From positions 1 through 57,322 of the forward strand of contig JACZSM010000011.1 in NCBI GenBank assembly GCA_022574185.1: DNA of 57,322 bases, read 5' to 3'. This document shows positions 45,561 through 54,451 of this stretch, piece after piece. Made by a program: the position numbers and the translations under genes. Positions within the stretch are counted from its first letter, which is position 1, and each line of letters opens with the position of its first letter. The notes under the pieces are model-generated. The model worked only from the letters and a program-made list of their open reading frames with translations. It did no database searches and was not told where the DNA came from. Origin of the DNA: Pseudomonadota bacterium (GTDB taxonomy: Bacteria > Pseudomonadota > Gammaproteobacteria > Steroidobacterales > Woeseiaceae).

Positions 45561-45842
45561 CTACGCCCCCTTGCCGGCTCTGCCCGAGGGCAATTCATAG
45601 CTGCCCTCGATCTTGTAGGTCACGGTATCGCGTTCAACACCGAACCAACGCCGGCATCCCTGCGCGTGATTCCACAATTCTTTGTAGGCGCCGCGCAAAT
45701 TGGTGCGATTGAACAGATAATCGGCCCACTCGGCATCACTGAGCGCATCGGGCTCGAGTGGCCGCACGATTCCAGCCTCGCCGCCGTAACTGAACTCCGT
45801 CTCAGCTCGTTCGCCACACCAGGGACATTGGATCAGAAACAT
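45561..45842 (-). CDS. soxD: Sarcosine oxidase delta subunit
   Basis: 93 residues from ATG 45842 (MFLIQCPWCGER); the frame upstream to 45887 is not needed. The zinc site of the family is complete: Cys6 and Cys9 (CPWC), His59 and Cys63 (HAQGC). It starts 13 bases after the soxB stop and ends 6 bases before soxA. It acts as a structural, zinc-holding subunit of the sarcosine oxidase complex. Confidence 0.93.
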   Translation of the reverse strand: MFLIQCPWCGERAETEFSYGGEAGIVRPLEPDALSDAEWADYLFNRTNLRGAYKELWNHAQGCRRWFGVERDTVTYKIEGSYELPSGRAGKGA

Positions 45843-45855
45843 GCGACTACGCCAC

Positions 45856-47106
45856 TCAGTGAGCCACGGCCGCCGCGCCGTGTTCATCGATCAAGGCGCC
45901 GCTGATAAAACGCTCGAGGCTGAAAGGTGCGTTGAGTTCGTGCGGTTCGTCCTTCGCAATCGTGTGCGCGAAGGTCCAGCCTGAGCCCGGCGTTGCCTTG
46001 AAGCCGCCCGTGCCCCAGCCGCAATTGAAATACAGCCCGTCGACGGACGTCTTGCCGATGATCGGGCAGGCGTCCGGACAGATATCCACGATGCCACCCC
46101 ACATCCTGAGCATGCGCACGCGGCTGAACGTCGGAAACAGCTGGATAATCGCCGCCATCGTGTGCTCGATTGTCTGGAAGCTGCCGCGCTGACCATAGCC
46201 TGTGTAGGCATCGATGCCGGCACCGATGACGAGGTCGCCCTTGTCCGACTGACTGATGTAACCGTGTACTGCACCGGACATGACGACCGTATCGAGTACC
46301 CGCTTCAGTGGTTCGGACACGAAGGCTTGCAGAGGATGACTCTGAATCGGCAGGCGCATTCCGGCCATTGCTGCAAGCACGCTGGCATTACCCGCGACAA
46401 CGATACCGATCTTGTCAGAGTGAATCGTGCCACGCGTCGTTTCGACACCGGTGACTTTGCCGCCATCGCGATTTACGCCTGTGACCCTGCACTGCTCGAT
46501 AATGTCGACACCGCGCGCATCGGCGGCGCGCGCAAAGCCCCACGCCACGGCATCGTGCCGCGCGACGCCAGCACGTCGTTGCAGCGATGCACCGAGTATC
46601 GGGTAACGCGCAGTGGGCGACGTATTGATCAGCGGTATGGCTTTCTTGATCTGCGCGACAGTCACGACTTCGGCGTCGATGCCGTTGAGGCGGTTGGCAC
46701 TGACACGGCGTTCGATATCGCGCATGTCCTGCAGACTGTGGCCGAGGTTGTACACGCCACGCTGACTGAACATGACATTGTAGTTCAGGTCCTGACTCAG
46801 CCCTTCCCAGAGCTTGAGCGATTTCTCGTAGAGCAACGACGATTCGGGGCACAGGTAGTTGGAACGCACGATCGTCGTGTTGCGGCCCGTATTGCCGCCG
46901 CCGATCCAGTCTTTCTCGAGCACGGCGATGTTGCGCACGCCGTGCTCTTTCGCCAGGTAGTACGCCGTTGCAAGGCCATGGCCGCCGCCGCCGACAATGA
47001 TGACATCGTATCGGCGCCTGGGCTCAGGGCTGCGCCACGCACGTCGCCAGTTGCGGTTGTGACTTGCGGCATGTCGCAGCAAGCTGAATGCAGAGTATTC
47101 CTTCAT
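45856..47106 (-). CDS. soxB: Sarcosine oxidase beta subunit
   Basis: 416 residues. Rossmann motif [19 protein letters not shown] (34-52), [16 protein letters not shown], and [21 protein letters not shown], whose His is the likely covalent FMN attachment site. C-terminal [18 protein letters not shown] closes the active site. This subunit carries FAD and FMN and performs the amine oxidation. ATG overlaps the stop of the GFA gene (ATGA). Note that soxB here means sarcosine oxidase, not the sulfur-oxidation SoxB. Confidence 0.95.
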   Translation of the reverse strand: MKEYSAFSLLRHAASHNRNWRRAWRSPEPRRRYDVIIVGGGGHGLATAYYLAKEHGVRNIAVLEKDWIGGGNTGRNTTIVRSNYLCPESSLLYEKSLKLWEGLSQDLNYNVMFSQRGVYNLGHSLQDMRDIERRVSANRLNGIDAEVVTVAQIKKAIPLINTSPTARYPILGASLQRRAGVARHDAVAWGFARAADARGVDIIEQCRVTGVNRDGGKVTGVETTRGTIHSDKIGIVVAGNASVLAAMAGMRLPIQSHPLQAFVSEPLKRVLDTVVMSGAVHGYISQSDKGDLVIGAGIDAYTGYGQRGSFQTIEHTMAAIIQLFPTFSRVRMLRMWGGIVDICPDACPIIGKTSVDGLYFNCGWGTGGFKATPGSGWTFAHTIAKDEPHELNAPFSLERFISGALIDEHGAAAVAH

Positions 47107-47528
47107 TCAGCCGCGTGTATCGTTCCGTAATCTGCGTGTTGAGGCAAGCCGTCGTCGATTGTGTAGTAGTCAGAGGCGTCCGCGACGAAAATGTGCACCG
47201 CGGCCTTCAAGCCCGTAGGCAGATCGAGAGAACCGGGCGCAATAGTGATAGTCGGGGCGTCTTTGTGGCTCCAGAACACACTGGAGCCACAGCGATTGCA
47301 AAAACCGCGTTGGGCCTCGGGGGACGACTGGAACCAACGCAGCCCTTCATCGACCGTTATGTTCAGATGTTCGCGTTTGCAGGAGGTCGCCGCAAAGTAG
47401 TGACCACTGGTTTTGCGGCATTGCGCGCAATGGCAATAAATAACGTCACTCAATGGACCGTTCACTGCATAGACGACTTTACCACACAGGCATGAGCCGC
47501 TCGCTTTAGTTGTTTGCTCCGTTGACAT
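47103..47528 (-). CDS. GFA-family zinc protein in the betaine operon
   Basis: 141 residues. Zinc cysteines as in the GFA (DUF636) fold: Cys13/Cys15 (GSCLCGKV), Cys32/34/37 (CHCAQC) and Cys77/80 (CNRCGS). The family is named after glutathione-dependent formaldehyde-activating enzyme Gfa, but most members have no proven activity. Here it is embedded between the dimethylglycine-type dehydrogenase (23-base overlap) and soxB (ATGA overlap), enzymes that can release formaldehyde when THF is short, so a formaldehyde-related role is reasonable but unproven. Confidence 0.85.
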   Translation of the reverse strand: MSTEQTTKASGSCLCGKVVYAVNGPLSDVIYCHCAQCRKTSGHYFAATSCKREHLNITVDEGLRWFQSSPEAQRGFCNRCGSSVFWSHKDAPTITIAPGSLDLPTGLKAAVHIFVADASDYYTIDDGLPQHADYGTIHAAE

Positions 47529-49962
47529 CTCTTAGTCGCTCGTTTTTGGGGTCAAATGGACTGTCCGGAATTACAACAGCATCGTAGGTTTTTCCCAGTA
47601 TATCGATTTCCAGTTTCGTGCCGGGTTTCGACAGTTCCGGTCGCACCATGCCGAGCGCCAGCGACTTGTCGACACGAAAGCCGAAGCCGCCGCCCGTGGC
47701 GCGGCCGATGATCTCGCCATCTTTGAACAGGGCGTTGTTGCCGAGCGCGTCGGCATCGTCGACGTCCGCAATGTCGAGTGTCACGAGCCTGTTGTCCATG
47801 CCTCGTTCGGCCCACGCGAGCAGTGCGTCGCGGCCGAGGAAATCGCCCTTGTCGGGCTTCACGAAGCGCTCCATCGCGGACTCGTACGCCGAGTATTCAA
47901 TGGACAGCTCGGTGCCTACCATGCGGTAGGATTTTTCGAGCCGCATCGAATCCATCGCCCGAATACCGAACGGTTTGAGCCCGAGATCCTCGCCCGCCTC
48001 GAATAAGGCATCGAAAATCTGATTCTGCGAATTCATCGCATGATGCAGTTCCCAGCCCAGCTCGCCGACATAATTCACGCGCATGGCATCGACAGGTGCC
48101 CCGGCAACGACGATTTTCTGCGCGGTCAGCCAGCGAAATGCTTCGTTGCACAAATCGGCATCGGTCACACGTTGCAGTAATTGCCGCGCTTTCGGCCCAG
48201 CCACTACCAGTACACCCTTTGCATCCGTAAGCTGCTCGAAATCAACGCTGCCGTCTCGTGGCATGGTTTTTTTCAGGTAATCGTGATCGAGCCGCTGCAA
48301 TGCAGCAGCGGAAACGAGATAAAACGAGTCATCTGCATCGCGTCGTATCGTGAATTCGGAATGCACGCCGCCATTCTTGTTCAATGCATGGCAAAGACTG
48401 ATGCCACCAATCTTTTTCGGCAGGCTGTTGGCAACAAAGTAGTCAAGAAACGCCTCGGCCCCCGGGCCTGACACCTGGCACTTGGCGAACGCAGTCATGT
48501 CGAGCAGACCGACATTGGTGGTCGTGTTGCCGACTTCGGTACGCACAGCCTCGAACCATTTCGAGCGGCGGAACGACCAGTCGTCTTCCTGTGCCATGCC
48601 GTCGGTCGCGAAGAAGTTCGGCCGTTCCCAGCCGAATTTCTGGCCGAAGACAGCACCCTTGTCCCGCATGCGCTCGTAACAGGGTGCCAGGCGCAGCGGC
48701 CGACCGGCCGGTCGTTCCTCGTCCGGATAATGGATGACGAAGACATGCGCATAGGTCTCTTCGTTCTTCGCGATCAGGTAATCCTTGCTTACGTAGTCAC
48801 CGAAGCGCCGCGGCTCGACGCCGAGCATGTCGATCGTCGGTTCGCCCTCGACTATCCATTCCGCCAACTGCCAGCCCGCGCCACCTGCTGCCGTGATGCC
48901 GAAGCTGTGCCCTTCGTTGAGCCAGAAGTTATCGATATCCCACGCCGGCCCAATAATGGGATTGCCGTCGGGCGTGTAAGCAATTGCGCCGTTGTAAACC
49001 TGTTTGATGCCCACCTCGCCAAATGCGGGTACGCGCGACATCGCGGCCTCGATATGTGGCGCGAGCCGGTCGATATCTTCCTGGAACAATTCGTACTCGG
49101 CGCGCGGATCCGGTCCATCGACGTAACAGCACGGCGCATCCTTTTCATAAGGTCCGAGGATAAACCCGTTGTTTTCCTCGCGCAGGTACCAGGAGCCATC
49201 GGACTCACGCAGCACAGCCATCTCGGGCAGACCATCGGCCTTGCGCTGCTGTAATTGCGGGTGCGGCTCGGTCACGATGAACTGGTGCTCGACGGGTATG
49301 ACCGGCACATCGAGACCGACCATCGCACCCGTCTTGCGCGCGTAATTGCCGGTCGCCGATATCACGTGGTCGCAAGTGATGTCGCCCTTCTCGGTCTTGA
49401 CGACCCAGGCACCCGACGTTGCCTGCTCAATCGCAACGACCGGTGTTTTTCGATAAATCGTCGCCCCACGATTGCGCGCACCCCTCGCCAGTGCCTGAGT
49501 CAGGTCTGCCGGCTGGATATAGCCGTCATCCGCATGAAAAATACCGCCGACCAGTCCTTCGATGTTGCACAGCGGCCAAAGTTTCCTGATGTCATCGGGC
49601 GTCAGGAAGCGGACACTGATGCCGATCGTCTTTGCCGTGGCCGCGTATTGATAGTACTCGTCCATGCGGTCGTCATTCATCGCGAGACGCAGGTTGCCAA
49701 CCTGTTTGAAACCGACCGATTGACCGGTTTCCTCCTCGAGTTGCCGGTACAAATTGACCGAGTACTTGTGCACCTGGCCGACGCTGTAGCTCATATTGAA
49801 TAATGGCAGCAAGCCAGCCGCATGCCAGGTCGATCCTGACGTCAGCTCGGCCTTCTCGAGCAATACGACGTCGTCTCCCCAGCCCTTCTTCGCGAGGTGA
49901 TACAGCGCGCTGACGCCGACCACGCCGCCGCCGATGACGACCACTTTAGCCTGTGATTTCAT
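47506..49962 (-). CDS. Dimethylglycine/sarcosine dehydrogenase-like FAD and folate protein
   Basis: 818 residues. N-terminal amine oxidase domain (about 1-370) with VVVIGGGVVGVSALYHLA (7-24) and His47 in GSTWHAAG, the site of covalent FAD in dimethylglycine and sarcosine dehydrogenases; FAO_M-like middle; GcvT folate-binding C-terminal half (about 420-810; LDMTAFAKCQVSGPGAEAFLDYF, VNYVGELGWELH). The expected reaction is dimethylglycine to sarcosine, with the methyl group passed to THF. It follows the HD-domain gene by 35 bases and precedes the sarcosine oxidase genes, giving the pathway order. Which of dimethylglycine and sarcosine it prefers cannot be read. Confidence 0.9.
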   Translation of the reverse strand: MKSQAKVVVIGGGVVGVSALYHLAKKGWGDDVVLLEKAELTSGSTWHAAGLLPLFNMSYSVGQVHKYSVNLYRQLEEETGQSVGFKQVGNLRLAMNDDRMDEYYQYAATAKTIGISVRFLTPDDIRKLWPLCNIEGLVGGIFHADDGYIQPADLTQALARGARNRGATIYRKTPVVAIEQATSGAWVVKTEKGDITCDHVISATGNYARKTGAMVGLDVPVIPVEHQFIVTEPHPQLQQRKADGLPEMAVLRESDGSWYLREENNGFILGPYEKDAPCCYVDGPDPRAEYELFQEDIDRLAPHIEAAMSRVPAFGEVGIKQVYNGAIAYTPDGNPIIGPAWDIDNFWLNEGHSFGITAAGGAGWQLAEWIVEGEPTIDMLGVEPRRFGDYVSKDYLIAKNEETYAHVFVIHYPDEERPAGRPLRLAPCYERMRDKGAVFGQKFGWERPNFFATDGMAQEDDWSFRRSKWFEAVRTEVGNTTTNVGLLDMTAFAKCQVSGPGAEAFLDYFVANSLPKKIGGISLCHALNKNGGVHSEFTIRRDADDSFYLVSAAALQRLDHDYLKKTMPRDGSVDFEQLTDAKGVLVVAGPKARQLLQRVTDADLCNEAFRWLTAQKIVVAGAPVDAMRVNYVGELGWELHHAMNSQNQIFDALFEAGEDLGLKPFGIRAMDSMRLEKSYRMVGTELSIEYSAYESAMERFVKPDKGDFLGRDALLAWAERGMDNRLVTLDIADVDDADALGNNALFKDGEIIGRATGGGFGFRVDKSLALGMVRPELSKPGTKLEIDILGKTYDAVVIPDSPFDPKNERLRDVNGANN

Positions 49963-49997
49963 GCCGCTAAATATCGCTCGAGACTATTGTCATGCGT

Positions 49998-50555
49998 CTA
50001 AAAATACGAGCTCGGCTCTCGCGCAAACAGCTCGCGCACCAGAGGTTCGTAGTGTGCCAGCGATCGCGTCTCATAATCCGGATCGAATGAAGGTTGATCC
50101 CAGCGCGCGCAAAATTCAACACACGCACCGTAGTGAGGATGACTACGATATTTCTCGCGAGCGTCACGATCCTGACCGTAGAATTTAAAATAGTAATAGC
50201 CCTGGAACAAACCGTGGTGCTTGACGATCCAGTGATTTTTTTCACTGACATAAGGTTTCAGTAACGCAGCTGAAATCTGTGAGTGATTCGCTGGGCCAAG
50301 AATATCGCCAATGTCATGCAGTAATGCACAGGCGATCGTTTCATCATCGGCACCGTCATTCTCCGCACGCGTTGCTGTTTGCAGACTGTGTTGCAGCCGG
50401 CTGATCTTGTACGGCGATTCACCGTCCATGGCCTTGAGCCAATCGAGCACGCGATCTGCCTGTTGCAAAGCGTCCCTCGTGCCAAAAGTGTCAATCAAAT
50501 CCATATCTTCTTGCGTGCAATGCTCCATCGCTGTAAACGAAACCTTTTGCTTCAT
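49998..50555 (-). CDS. HD-domain protein, candidate PhnZ/TmpB-type diiron oxygenase
   Basis: 185 residues. The HD ligand set is His56 (RLQHSLQTA), His80-Asp81 (LLHDIGD), His91 (NHSQ), His114 (KHHGLFQGYY) and Asp153 (RWDQPSFDPDY). The 24-residue spacing from the first His to the HD pair and the LQHSLQ context match the PhnZ-type mixed-valence diiron oxygenases (PhnZ, TmpB, MIOX-like) better than ordinary phosphohydrolases. In the TMP pathway TmpB cleaves a hydroxylated quaternary-ammonium phosphonate. Start and stop overlap with the ASKHA gene (ATGA) and the dehydrogenase follows after 35 bases, so it belongs to the betaine operon. Substrate unknown. Confidence 0.78.
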   Translation of the reverse strand: MKQKVSFTAMEHCTQEDMDLIDTFGTRDALQQADRVLDWLKAMDGESPYKISRLQHSLQTATRAENDGADDETIACALLHDIGDILGPANHSQISAALLKPYVSEKNHWIVKHHGLFQGYYYFKFYGQDRDAREKYRSHPHYGACVEFCARWDQPSFDPDYETRSLAHYEPLVRELFAREPSSYF

Positions 50556-52570
50556 GGCGACGTCGCTTTGCGGCGGCGGCGACTTGATCCCCGGCCACTG
50601 TTTACATTGATCACTGTTTTTGCCTGCGGTTTTTCCATCACAGAAAATAAATGCGGAAACGCGTCGATCTTGTTCGGTATGGCCATTGCATTGACGAAGT
50701 ATTCCTGGAATTTTTTCTCTACCGCAGTTTCTATTTTCTCGATGCTGCGAACCACCGACTCGATTTCGCGACGGGCACCGACATTGAGTAATGCGATGCG
50801 TGCGCCCGTACCCGCGGCATTGCCCGCGGACTCGACCTTGTCGAGCTCACAGTCGGGGATCATGCCGAGCACCATCGCGTACTTCGGGTCGATATGACTA
50901 CCGAACGCGCCTGCGAGGCGAATGCGATCGACGCTTTTCAGGCCAGCACGATCGAGCAATAATTTGGCACCGGCGTACAGCGCTGCTTTAGCCAGTTGAA
51001 TCTGCCGTACGTCGTTTTGCGTAACGATAATGCGCTGCTGACCGTCATGCAGAAGATATGACCAGGTGCGATCTTCGGCGATCAGACGCTTACTGCGTTC
51101 GGCCAACGAGCCGTCAACGACGCCGTCCTCGCTGATCACACCGCTTAGATACATCTCCGCAACGGCCTCGATGATGCCCGAACCGCAAATACCCGTGACG
51201 CCAAAGTCGGCAACGGACTTCTCGAAGCCCGGATCGTCCGACCAGAGCTCAGAGCCGATGACGCTGAATCGCGGCTCCAGCGTATCGCGATCAATACGCA
51301 CACGCTCGATGGCACCCGGGGCCGCGCGCTGGCCGCAACTGATCTGCGCTCCCTCGAATGCCGGACCCGTAGGACTCGAACACGCGAGCAGTCGTTCACG
51401 ATTGCCCAGCACGATCTCCGCATTGGTGCCGACATCGATAATCAGAGAGATCTCGTCGAGCAGGTGTGGCTCCTCCGCAAGAATCATCGCGGCCGCATCG
51501 GCGCCGACATGACCTGCGATGCACGGCAGAACGTAAACGGCGGCGCCTTTATTGGCTTGCAACTCGAGTTGCGATGCCGTCAGGTTCAGTGCCGCGTCGG
51601 TTGCCAGTGCGAATGGCGCGCTGCCCAGCTCAATCGGGCTGATGCCCAGAAACAGGTGGTGCATGATCGGATTGCCGGCAATCGTCAATTCAACGATATC
51701 ATCGGCTTCGATATCGGCCTCGCGCGCAACTTCGTGGATCAGATCATTGATGCCCTGGCGCACCGTGTTGGTCAGCTCGAGCGCGCCTTCGGGATGCATC
51801 ATGACGTATGAGACCCGGCTCATCAGATCCTCGCCAAAGCGAATCTGCGGATTCATGATACCCGCCGTCGCAACGACATCGCCACTGGTCAGGTTGCACA
51901 GGTGTGCTGCGATCGTCGTCGAGCCGATATCGATCGCAACGCCGTACGCGTCGCGCTTGAAACCGGGCCAGATCGCAATGACACGCGATGACTTGTGCAC
52001 CGCAACCGTTACCGCCCACTTGCCAGCACGCAACGCCACTTGCACGTCGGGCAACATCGCCGAGTCGAAGCTCAGGTCCTGCAAATCCCAATCCGTCGCC
52101 AGCGCCAGCAGGAGTCGCTGCACATCGCCGCTGGGTTCGAACATGTCGGCTTCCTGAACTTCCGTGTAGTAAAGGTGCACGCCCGTATCGAGCGTAATGT
52201 CGCGATGATCGGCACTCTTGCGCACGACTTGTCGATGCATCTGGCTCTCGGCCGGTACATCGATCACGAGGTCGCCCTGGATCAGAGCCTGGCAGCCAAG
52301 CCTGCGATCGGCTGCGAGCGGCTTGAGTTTGCGTCGCTTGCTGTAGCTGATCTCCACTGCCCCGATTGGCGAAAGATTCTCGACCCGCGACGAGATGGCG
52401 TGCTTGGCGAATTCACCCGCCGTAAACACCACCTGGCATCGACCGCACAAGCCGCGTCCACCGCAGACCGAGTCCAGATCGACGCCAAGGCTGCGCGCCG
52501 CATCGAGCACTGGCGTGCCGTGCGCAAACGAGCCACGCTTGCCGGACGGCGTAAATACAATTTTTGCCAT
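50552..52570 (-). CDS. [2Fe-2S]/ASKHA (DUF4445) corrinoid-protein reactivase
   Basis: 672 residues from ATG 52570. N-terminal plant-type ferredoxin domain with Cys36, Cys42, Cys45 and Cys93 (SVCGGRGLCGRC, LGC), linker, then the ASKHA ATPase domain (YGVAIDIGSTTIAAHLC at about 213-229; LIIDVGTNAEIVL; RIRLAGAFGSH). This is the architecture of RACo/RamA-type activators that reduce inactive Co(II) corrinoid to Co(I) with ATP. The C-terminus ends in GRGSSRRRRKATSP, a basic tail unlike the preceding sequence. The gene lies between the methyl-THF methyltransferase (35-base gap) and the HD gene. Confidence 0.93.
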   Translation of the reverse strand: MAKIVFTPSGKRGSFAHGTPVLDAARSLGVDLDSVCGGRGLCGRCQVVFTAGEFAKHAISSRVENLSPIGAVEISYSKRRKLKPLAADRRLGCQALIQGDLVIDVPAESQMHRQVVRKSADHRDITLDTGVHLYYTEVQEADMFEPSGDVQRLLLALATDWDLQDLSFDSAMLPDVQVALRAGKWAVTVAVHKSSRVIAIWPGFKRDAYGVAIDIGSTTIAAHLCNLTSGDVVATAGIMNPQIRFGEDLMSRVSYVMMHPEGALELTNTVRQGINDLIHEVAREADIEADDIVELTIAGNPIMHHLFLGISPIELGSAPFALATDAALNLTASQLELQANKGAAVYVLPCIAGHVGADAAAMILAEEPHLLDEISLIIDVGTNAEIVLGNRERLLACSSPTGPAFEGAQISCGQRAAPGAIERVRIDRDTLEPRFSVIGSELWSDDPGFEKSVADFGVTGICGSGIIEAVAEMYLSGVISEDGVVDGSLAERSKRLIAEDRTWSYLLHDGQQRIIVTQNDVRQIQLAKAALYAGAKLLLDRAGLKSVDRIRLAGAFGSHIDPKYAMVLGMIPDCELDKVESAGNAAGTGARIALLNVGARREIESVVRSIEKIETAVEKKFQEYFVNAMAIPNKIDAFPHLFSVMEKPQAKTVINVNSGRGSSRRRRKATSP

Positions 52571-52605
52571 TTTAGTGCTCAAAGCGTGTCCCGCTTGTCA
52601 GTGTC

Positions 52606-53508
52606 TCAGGCCGAACGGCGGCGGCGCTTGCGGCCGCTGCGGCCGCGCGTCGCGTCGTCTGCGCTCCGATTGCTGTATTTTTTTATCCATTGTTTGCAGT
52701 CCGGGTCATTGCCCATCATCACGTTTGCTCCGAATATGGCTTGCATCACCTCGGCGTGCAGCGGGCTCGTAATTGCTGACGTCATACCAGCCGCGATAGC
52801 CATCGTCAGGAACGCGCTGTTGATGCCATTGCGATTTGGCAAACCGAAACTGACGTTCGATGCGCCGCAAGTTGTGTTGACCTTCAATTCCTCGCGCAAG
52901 CGGCGCACGAGATGCATGACTTGTTTAGCCGCCGTGTTGATCGCGCCGATCGGCATAACCAGCGGATCGACGACAACGTCTTCGCGCGGAATTCCGTAGT
53001 CTGCGGCACGTTCGACAATTTTCTTCGCGATCTCAAAACGCACGTCCGGGTCTTCGGAAATGCCGGTCTCATCGTTCGAAATGGCGACGACCGCTGCGCC
53101 ATACTTCGCAACCAGCGGCAACACGACTTCGAGTCGTTCTTCCTCGCCCGTGACTGAATTGACCAGGGCCTTGCCCTGGTAAACGGAGAGCCCGGACTCC
53201 AGCGCAGCGACGATCGACGAATCGATCGAAAGCGGCACATCGGTAATCGACTGCACACGCTTGATGGCTTCGGCCAGGATTGCAGGCTCATCGGCGAGCG
53301 GAATGCCGGCGTTAACATCCAGCATGTGTGCGCCCGCCTCAACCTGGGCAATTGCATCTCGCTCGACACGGCTGAAATCGCCGTTTTTCATCTCCTCAGC
53401 GAGTATCTTGCGCCCGGTCGGGTTAATGCGTTCGCCGATAATTACAAACGGACGATCAAACCCGATGCGAACCTCTTTGCTGGCCGAACTGACCACAGTC
53501 TCTGTCAT
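52606..53508 (-). CDS. Methyl-THF:corrinoid protein methyltransferase (MeTr/MtgA-like)
   Basis: 300 residues, pterin-binding TIM barrel. IIGERINPTGRK (23-34), MLDVNAGIPLADE (62-74), DVPLSIDSS, VNSVTGEEER and AISNDETGI are the pterin-site strands. It moves the methyl group from the corrinoid protein to THF, as MtgA does in glycine betaine demethylation. The last 13 residues (RGRSGRKRRRRSA) hold eight basic residues, an extension not needed for the barrel. 35 bases from the reactivase gene and 39 from the 'virulence factor' gene. Confidence 0.92.
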   Translation of the reverse strand: MTETVVSSASKEVRIGFDRPFVIIGERINPTGRKILAEEMKNGDFSRVERDAIAQVEAGAHMLDVNAGIPLADEPAILAEAIKRVQSITDVPLSIDSSIVAALESGLSVYQGKALVNSVTGEEERLEVVLPLVAKYGAAVVAISNDETGISEDPDVRFEIAKKIVERAADYGIPREDVVVDPLVMPIGAINTAAKQVMHLVRRLREELKVNTTCGASNVSFGLPNRNGINSAFLTMAIAAGMTSAITSPLHAEVMQAIFGANVMMGNDPDCKQWIKKYSNRSADDATRGRSGRKRRRRSA

Positions 53509-53547
53509 TGTTGTTGTCTCCGATCAGACGCATTGGGTGGAACGTTA

Positions 53548-53853
53548 TTACTCGCTTGCGGAGCCGTGATTGCGGATTAATTGCAGCAGTCGCGCGTCGG
53601 AAAACTCCGCTTCGAAGCGGCTGATCTCCTGCTGAGCGATATCGCTCAGCTCATCGCTGCTGTCGAAGGTCGACGATTCGCGACGCCATTCCGACAGGTA
53701 CGCATCGCTGCTGCCTTTGCCCGCACGCATCGCGGCCCGATCGATCGCTTCCTGGAAGCGCGAACTCAGCCTGGCCTTTTCGCGTTTGCGACCCCGTTGC
53801 ACGATGACCTGGGCGGGAATATCACGCCAAAATATAAGAGTCTTCTTGACCAT
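53548..53853 (-). CDS. Virulence_fact-family small protein
   Basis: 101 residues from ATG 53853. It begins VKKTLIFWRDIPAQVIVQRGRK and contains AIDRAAMRAG and DAYLSEWRRE, the pattern of the small family labelled 'virulence factor' in databases, which I know from proteobacterial corrinoid methyltransferase clusters. The name has no functional basis here. The first half is basic, the second acidic. It overlaps the DUF1638 gene by 32 bases, so the two are probably made together; a role in assembling or loading the corrinoid system is a guess from constant company. Confidence 0.8.
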   Translation of the reverse strand: MVKKTLIFWRDIPAQVIVQRGRKREKARLSSRFQEAIDRAAMRAGKGSSDAYLSEWRRESSTFDSSDELSDIAQQEISRFEAEFSDARLLQLIRNHGSASE

Positions 53854-54451
53854 CACTTCGTCCTGTTACGAACGACTCCAGACTTGTTTCCAGGTCCCCA
53901 TAGCCGCAATGAACGTGCTCGAATTCGAGTTCGAGCTGATCTGCCGCATCCCTTGCTGCCTGCAACAATCCCTTATTGCGGGTCTGCGACAGATACACGA
54001 CACGCTTGTAATTGCCGAAGTACGCATCGCGGAGTTCCGGATGCTTATCCAGCTGCAGTGGCTCCGTGACGAAGCGGTCGAAATGTTGTGCGAGAAAATC
54101 CGTCAGATAAAACGTACCGGGTTCGGCCTCGGCCAGCGCCGCAAATCGCTTAGCCCCGGCGAAGAATTGATAGCAATGCGCGCCCGGCAGACGTTCGATG
54201 CCTTCTTCTTCAAGCACTTTGTCAATGGCGCCGCCGGTTCCGCAATCGGCATAAGCGACGAAAATCCGATCGTACTCACTTTTGTAGCGGCGAATCTTGT
54301 CGCGCAGCCGACCCGCGATCAATTCAGGACGATTGTGCAGCTTCGCATCAATGCATTTCAGGTGCAGGTGACCCCACCCCTTGGTGCGTTTGAGCGCGTC
54401 GATTTCACCGGCCAATGCACCGCAGGCAATGACAAGTACAGACCTAACCAT
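53822..54451 (-). CDS. DUF1638 protein of the corrinoid methyltransferase cluster
   Basis: 209 residues, soluble α/β protein. Signatures VLVIACGALAGEI (5-17), FVAYADCGTGGAID, LPGAHCYQFFAG and the conserved Cys/His in HVHCGYGD suggest a metal- or corrinoid-binding site. DUF1638 proteins are regularly found beside MttB-family genes and also in methanogens, and might be involved in corrinoid protein handling; no activity is established. It overlaps the corrinoid protein gene by 8 bases and the downstream gene by 32. Confidence 0.86.
   Translation of the reverse strand: MVRSVLVIACGALAGEIDALKRTKGWGHLHLKCIDAKLHNRPELIAGRLRDKIRRYKSEYDRIFVAYADCGTGGAIDKVLEEEGIERLPGAHCYQFFAGAKRFAALAEAEPGTFYLTDFLAQHFDRFVTEPLQLDKHPELRDAYFGNYKRVVYLSQTRNKGLLQAARDAADQLELEFEHVHCGYGDLETSLESFVTGRSDGQEDSYILA

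Noticed and set aside
42032..47106. Sulfur-oxidation Sox system suggested by the names soxA/B/D/G together with aprA
   Set aside because: The proteins are sarcosine oxidase subunits with FAD, folate and zinc motifs; the shared symbols are a coincidence.
53548..53853. Virulence function of the 'virulence factor' family protein
   Set aside because: Only a database label; its position is inside a metabolic operon.
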